NCBI GenBank assembly: GCA_964413905.1
Contig: CAYPUG010000006.1
Span: 1-43,298, forward strand
DNA: 43,298 nt
Source of the DNA: CAYPUG01 sp964413905
GTDB taxonomy: Bacteria; Chloroflexota; Anaerolineae; JAADDB01
Direction: 5' to 3'
In this document: positions 40,091 to 43,298 of the stretch, piece by piece
How the letters are laid out: the number at the start of each line of letters is the position of its first letter
How positions within the stretch are numbered: the first letter of the stretch is position 1
Made by a program: the position numbers and the translations under genes
The notes under the pieces: generated by a model
The model's input: only the letters and a program-made list of their open reading frames with translations
What the model was told of the DNA's origin: nothing
The model's database searches: none

Positions 40091-40753
40091 ATGGCTGAAA
40101 ACGAACACCTGGAAGTGCCACCCGAATTGGAACGGAACGTCTTCCTCACCACCCTCGATACCATTTATAACTGGTCCCGCAAATCTTCCCTGTGGCCGAT
40201 GATGTTTGGCCTCGCGTGTTGCGCCATCGAAATGATTTGTACCGCGGCCGCCCGTTACGATCTCGCTCGCTTCGGCATGGAGGTGATGCGTCCCTCTCCA
40301 CGCCAGGCGGATGTGATGATCGTTTCAGGCACGGTCACCAAGAAGATGGTGCCCCAAGTGGTGCGCCTTTACAATCAGATGCCTCAGCCTCGCTATGTGG
40401 TGGCGATGGGCTCCTGTGCGACGGGCGGCGGCCCCTTCAAAGAGGGCTACAACGTGGTATCCGGCATCGATAAGTTTATCCCCGTTGATGTTTATGTGCC
40501 CGGCTGTCCTCCGACGCCGGAAGCACTGCTCTATGGGATGATGCGCTTGCAGGAGAAGATCAAGCGTCAGTCCATTAAGACAGTCCCCTGGTACCGAAAA
40601 GAGTATCGAGATGACATCCCGGTGCCTGTGCTGGGTCCTGATGTGCTGGACTTGCGACGTAAGGATGAAATCAAGCGCAAGAGCAAGGAATTGGCCGAGG
40701 CGTCGGTCCCGCGGTATAAGCGCATTTTGGAAGAAATGAAGGCATCATCCTGA
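40091..40753 (+). CDS. nuoB: NADH-quinone oxidoreductase subunit B
   Basis: A 220-residue complex I subunit that carries the N2 iron-sulfur cluster next to the quinone site. Cluster ligands are Cys43 and Cys44 (GLACCAIEM), Cys109 (MGSCATGGG) and Cys139 (VPGCPPTPEAL). The C-terminal tail after about 165 is longer and more charged than in many NuoB proteins. GAGGAGGG lies before the ATG. nuoA, normally just upstream, is not present. nuoCD follows after 65 bases containing a small hairpin. Confidence 0.96.
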   Translation: MAENEHLEVPPELERNVFLTTLDTIYNWSRKSSLWPMMFGLACCAIEMICTAAARYDLARFGMEVMRPSPRQADVMIVSGTVTKKMVPQVVRLYNQMPQPRYVVAMGSCATGGGPFKEGYNVVSGIDKFIPVDVYVPGCPPTPEALLYGMMRLQEKIKRQSIKTVPWYRKEYRDDIPVPVLGPDVLDLRRKDEIKRKSKELAEASVPRYKRILEEMKASS

Positions 40754-40818
40754 ACTTATTCCATCCTTGAAATAACCCGAGCCCTATCCGGGCTTGGAGA
40801 AAATGGCGAGGTTGCGTT

Positions 40819-42594
40819 ATGGCTCAACCCGAAACTGTTGTGGCCGGTGTGGATTTGCCGTTTAACGACGCGGTTCCCGGCGCGGTGATCGGTCGCGATG
40901 GGGAGGCCTTGATCGTCGCTCGGGATAAGTTGTTGGATCTAGCCCGGTACTTGCGTGACCACGAGGGCTACGATTACTTGTCCAGCGTTACGGGTGTGGA
41001 TAACCTCACACACCCCAAGCGCAAGGATGTGGAGCGTTTTGAGGTGGTATATCACCTCTATTCTACCAAGCGAGGCGGTGGTCCGCTCGTTCTTAAGGCA
41101 CGCGCGCCGGAAGATGATCCGGAGATTCCCTCCTTGGTCTCTGTGTGGCCGGGCGCGGATTTCCAGGAGCGGGAGATCTGGGACCTGTTCGGCATTCGTT
41201 TCCCCGGACACCCCAACCTGCGGCGTATTCTCCTCTGGGAAGGTTTTCACGGTCATCCCCTTCGTAAGGATTGGAAGGAAGCGTATTACGAAGAGGAGAA
41301 AAAGCCCTATACGTCTCGCCACCCGAACGGTCATTATGACCTGAAGGCTAAATACCCGTGGCACGAGGAGCGGGCCGTTTATCACGATAATTTGGTTTTC
41401 CCCGAAGGGTTTGATCCTGACCAAATGGAGCTCCCGGTTGTGGAATACCGTTTGGGGCAGGATATTTACCGGGAACTCGAGGGCATTAAGACGGACCGCA
41501 TCATCGTCAACATGGGACCCCAGCACCCCTCCACCCACGGGGTGTTCCGCATGGTGGTGGCCTTGGAGGGCGAGACCATTGTCGGCCTGGAGCCGGAAAT
41601 GGGATATCTCCACCGCAATCACGAGAAGATCGGCGAGCGGAACACGTACTTGATGAACATTCCTTACACGGATCGCTTGGATTACATCTGCTCTATGAGC
41701 AATAACTTGGGCTATGTGCTGGCGGTGGAGAAATTGATGGGTGGGGTGGAGGTCCCCGAGCGCGCAAAGTACTTGCGCATTATCATGGTGGAATTAACCC
41801 GTATTATCAACCACATGTGGGCTATCGGCTTTCTCCTTAACGACTTGGGCGCGTTCTTCACCCCGGCCTTGTACGCGATTGAGGAACGAGAACTCATTCT
41901 GGACTTGTTTGAAGCGGCCTCTGGCTCCCGGATGATGTGCAACTACATGCGACCGGGCGGTGTGGCCCGTGATGTGCCGGATGGATGGATCGAGGAGGCC
42001 CGTAAGTTAGTCCATAACCGTCTGCCCCGGGCTGTAGATGAGTTGGACGCGTATCTGACCAAGAACGAGATCCTGCTCGCCCGCACAAAGGGCGTCGGCT
42101 ATCTCTCCCCCGAGGATGCCATTGCCTACAGCACGTCCGGGCCAGTGTTACGCGGTTCTGGAGTGCCTTATGATATTCGCAAGGTGGAACCGTACTGCAT
42201 CTACGACCGCTTCGACTTCGACGTGGTTGTCGAGGACGGGGGCGATGTGTACGCTCGCTATATGGTGCGCATTCGGGAGATGCGGGAGAGTTTGAAGATC
42301 TTGCGCCAAGCACTGCGAGACATTCCTGAGGGGCCTGTGTTGCCACCCGGCAAACAGAAGTACTCCTTCCGTATCCCCCCGGGAGAGGCATATCAACGCA
42401 TTGAAGCGCCCAAAGGGGAATTGGGCTTCTACCTTGTAAGCGATGGGACCGCGAATCCCTATCGTTATCATGTCCGGGCCCCATCTTTCATTAACTTGAC
42501 CGCCCTTGGCCCGATGTGCATCGGCTACAAGGTCGCCGATTCTGTGGCTATCCTGGGCAGCATTGATATTGTGTTGGGCGAAACGGACCGTTAA
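40819..42594 (+). CDS. nuoCD: NADH-quinone oxidoreductase, fused subunits C and D
   Basis: A 591-residue fusion. Residues 1-175 are NuoC (30-kDa): DYLSSVTGVDNL, FEVVYHLYSTKRGG, then SVWPGADFQEREIWDLFGIRFPGHPNLRRILLWEGFHGHPLRKDW. A linker to about 225 follows. NuoD (49-kDa) begins at VNMGPQHPSTHGVFRMVVALEG and includes MGYLHRNHEKIGERNTY, YTDRLDYICSMSNN, NYMRPGGVARD and the C-terminal APSFINLTALGPMCIGYKVADSVAILGSIDIVLGETDR. The latter block lacks the Cys pairs of NiFe hydrogenases, so this is a true complex I subunit near the quinone pocket. The fusion, known from enterobacteria, is continuous here with no frame break. Confidence 0.95.
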   Translation: MAQPETVVAGVDLPFNDAVPGAVIGRDGEALIVARDKLLDLARYLRDHEGYDYLSSVTGVDNLTHPKRKDVERFEVVYHLYSTKRGGGPLVLKARAPEDDPEIPSLVSVWPGADFQEREIWDLFGIRFPGHPNLRRILLWEGFHGHPLRKDWKEAYYEEEKKPYTSRHPNGHYDLKAKYPWHEERAVYHDNLVFPEGFDPDQMELPVVEYRLGQDIYRELEGIKTDRIIVNMGPQHPSTHGVFRMVVALEGETIVGLEPEMGYLHRNHEKIGERNTYLMNIPYTDRLDYICSMSNNLGYVLAVEKLMGGVEVPERAKYLRIIMVELTRIINHMWAIGFLLNDLGAFFTPALYAIEERELILDLFEAASGSRMMCNYMRPGGVARDVPDGWIEEARKLVHNRLPRAVDELDAYLTKNEILLARTKGVGYLSPEDAIAYSTSGPVLRGSGVPYDIRKVEPYCIYDRFDFDVVVEDGGDVYARYMVRIREMRESLKILRQALRDIPEGPVLPPGKQKYSFRIPPGEAYQRIEAPKGELGFYLVSDGTANPYRYHVRAPSFINLTALGPMCIGYKVADSVAILGSIDIVLGETDR

Positions 42595-42621
42595 GTACAC
42601 CCGACGTGGGGAGGCAAGACA

Positions 42622-43284
42622 ATGATCGGAGCGGGTATCTTACGGGGCTTGAAAATTACGGCTCGACATGTGATCGAAACGTACTTGGATGATGTGAAAA
42701 AAATTCCGAGCCGATATGCTTATGATCGACGTTTGATTAAGCAACCGCTGGAAGAGGAAGGTATCTTCACCATTCAGTATCCCGAGGAAAAGCGGGTATT
42801 GCCGGAAAATTTCCGTTACGTCCCTATGCTGCTTTTCGACGCGGAGACGGGTGAAGACCGGTGCACCGCGTGCGGCATCTGCGCCAAGGTGTGTCCGCCC
42901 CAGTGCATCTGGATCGTTCGCGATCAGGACAAAACGGGCAAGCCTATCCCTCGTCCCGCGGAATTCTACATCGATATCACTGTTTGCATGGGATGCGGCT
43001 ACTGCGCGGAGTTCTGTCCCTTTGATGCCATCAAGATGAATCACGATTATGAGATCGCGGCTTACAATCGTTTCCCGGACTTGGTGCTGGACAAAGATGC
43101 GTTAAGTGTTCCCACGACGTATTACGCCCAACTGTATCCCAAGGCGTGGGAAGAGGAACAACGACGTAAGGAAGAGGAGCGCAAGAAGAAGGAAGCTCGG
43201 GAGAAGGCCCTGGCCGCAAAACGTGCCGCCAAGGCGAAGAAGGCCGCGGCTGCCGCCAAGAAAACAGAAGGTCAAGGCGAGTAG
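42622..43284 (+). CDS. nuoI: NADH-quinone oxidoreductase subunit I, with Lys/Ala-rich tail
   Basis: A 220-residue ferredoxin-like subunit carrying clusters N6a and N6b. The two 4Fe-4S motifs are CTACGICAKVCPP (Cys81, 84, 87, 91) and CMGCGYCAEFCPF (Cys122, 125, 128, 132). The N-terminal GLKITARHVIETYL helix contacts the membrane arm. After about residue 175 comes a 45-residue Lys/Glu/Ala-rich helical tail not usual in NuoI. GGGGAGG precedes the ATG. The cluster continues beyond the window; only 14 bases remain. Confidence 0.94.
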   Translation: MIGAGILRGLKITARHVIETYLDDVKKIPSRYAYDRRLIKQPLEEEGIFTIQYPEEKRVLPENFRYVPMLLFDAETGEDRCTACGICAKVCPPQCIWIVRDQDKTGKPIPRPAEFYIDITVCMGCGYCAEFCPFDAIKMNHDYEIAAYNRFPDLVLDKDALSVPTTYYAQLYPKAWEEEQRRKEEERKKKEAREKALAAKRAAKAKKAAAAAKKTEGQGE

Positions 43285-43298
43285 ATGTACTGTCGGAG

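Noticed and set aside
1..43298. tRNA, rRNA, CRISPR arrays, insertion sequences or prophage genes
   Set aside because: Scanning both strands by eye I found no T-loop/anticodon arrangements, spacer-repeat arrays, transposases or phage structural genes; a tRNAscan or Rfam run would confirm.

Overview
This window looks like a chromosomal segment of a Chloroflexota bacterium, most plausibly Anaerolineae or a neighbouring class. That placement is an inference. It rests on a moderately high GC content, a topoisomerase I with an N-terminal DUF5679-type zinc ribbon, a sigma factor paired with a DUF5667/DUF5666-type membrane protein, VanW, DUF2142-like and DUF4013 membrane proteins, and an otherwise bacterial core gene set. 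The sequence appears to come from a draft assembly, because a 10-N scaffold gap interrupts one gene. I see no rRNA, tRNA, CRISPR array, prophage or transposase.

Layout. 1-7.2 kb: a pseudouridine-5'-phosphate glycosidase (cut by the window edge) and a nitrilase-family amidohydrolase on the minus strand; a GT-C-like membrane protein and an alkaline-phosphatase-superfamily enzyme on the plus strand; then a UMF1/Atg22-type transporter and a long-chain acyl-CoA synthetase on the minus strand. 7.2-7.95 kb: a gene-free stretch with a consensus sigma-70 promoter, a foldable putative RNA, and two kinds of palindromic repeat. 8-17.1 kb: mostly minus strand. It holds a chain of overlapping genes (methyltransferase, lipoyl/octanoyl transferase, DUF503, GT2 glycosyltransferase), a ParA ATPase overlapping an unknown membrane protein, a VanW protein and pheS.

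17.3-30.9 kb, all plus strand: an ECF-like sigma factor with its GTGA-coupled membrane partner, a secreted seven-repeat protein, then a long conserved chain ffh-rpsP-khpA-rimM-dprA-topA-xerC-M24 peptidase and a two-membrane-segment unknown. This chain is a shortened version of the order known from Bacillota. 30.9-36.8 kb: dgt, a DUF123 GIY-YIG protein, a small Cys-rich protein, rsfS, a sirtuin, ndk, and two membrane proteins (DUF2085, DUF4013). 36.8-40 kb: the rpmH-rnpA-yidD-yidC-jag cluster behind a strong promoter and a large leader hairpin, followed by a peroxiredoxin. 40-43.3 kb: the start of a complex I cluster, nuoB-nuoCD(fused)-nuoI, running off the window.

How genes work together: ffh, yidC, yidD and jag serve membrane protein targeting and insertion. 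rpsP, rimM, khpA, rsfS, rpmH and rnpA serve ribosome and RNA biology. dprA, topA and xerC act on DNA. Nuo is respiratory. Promoters fall into two visible styles: -35/-10 pairs with 18-bp spacers, and a recurrent extended -10 of the form TGTGnTATAMT without a clear -35. The best candidates for something undescribed are the putative structured RNA at about 7.5 kb, the orphan ParA/membrane-protein pair, and the dispersed palindromic elements.
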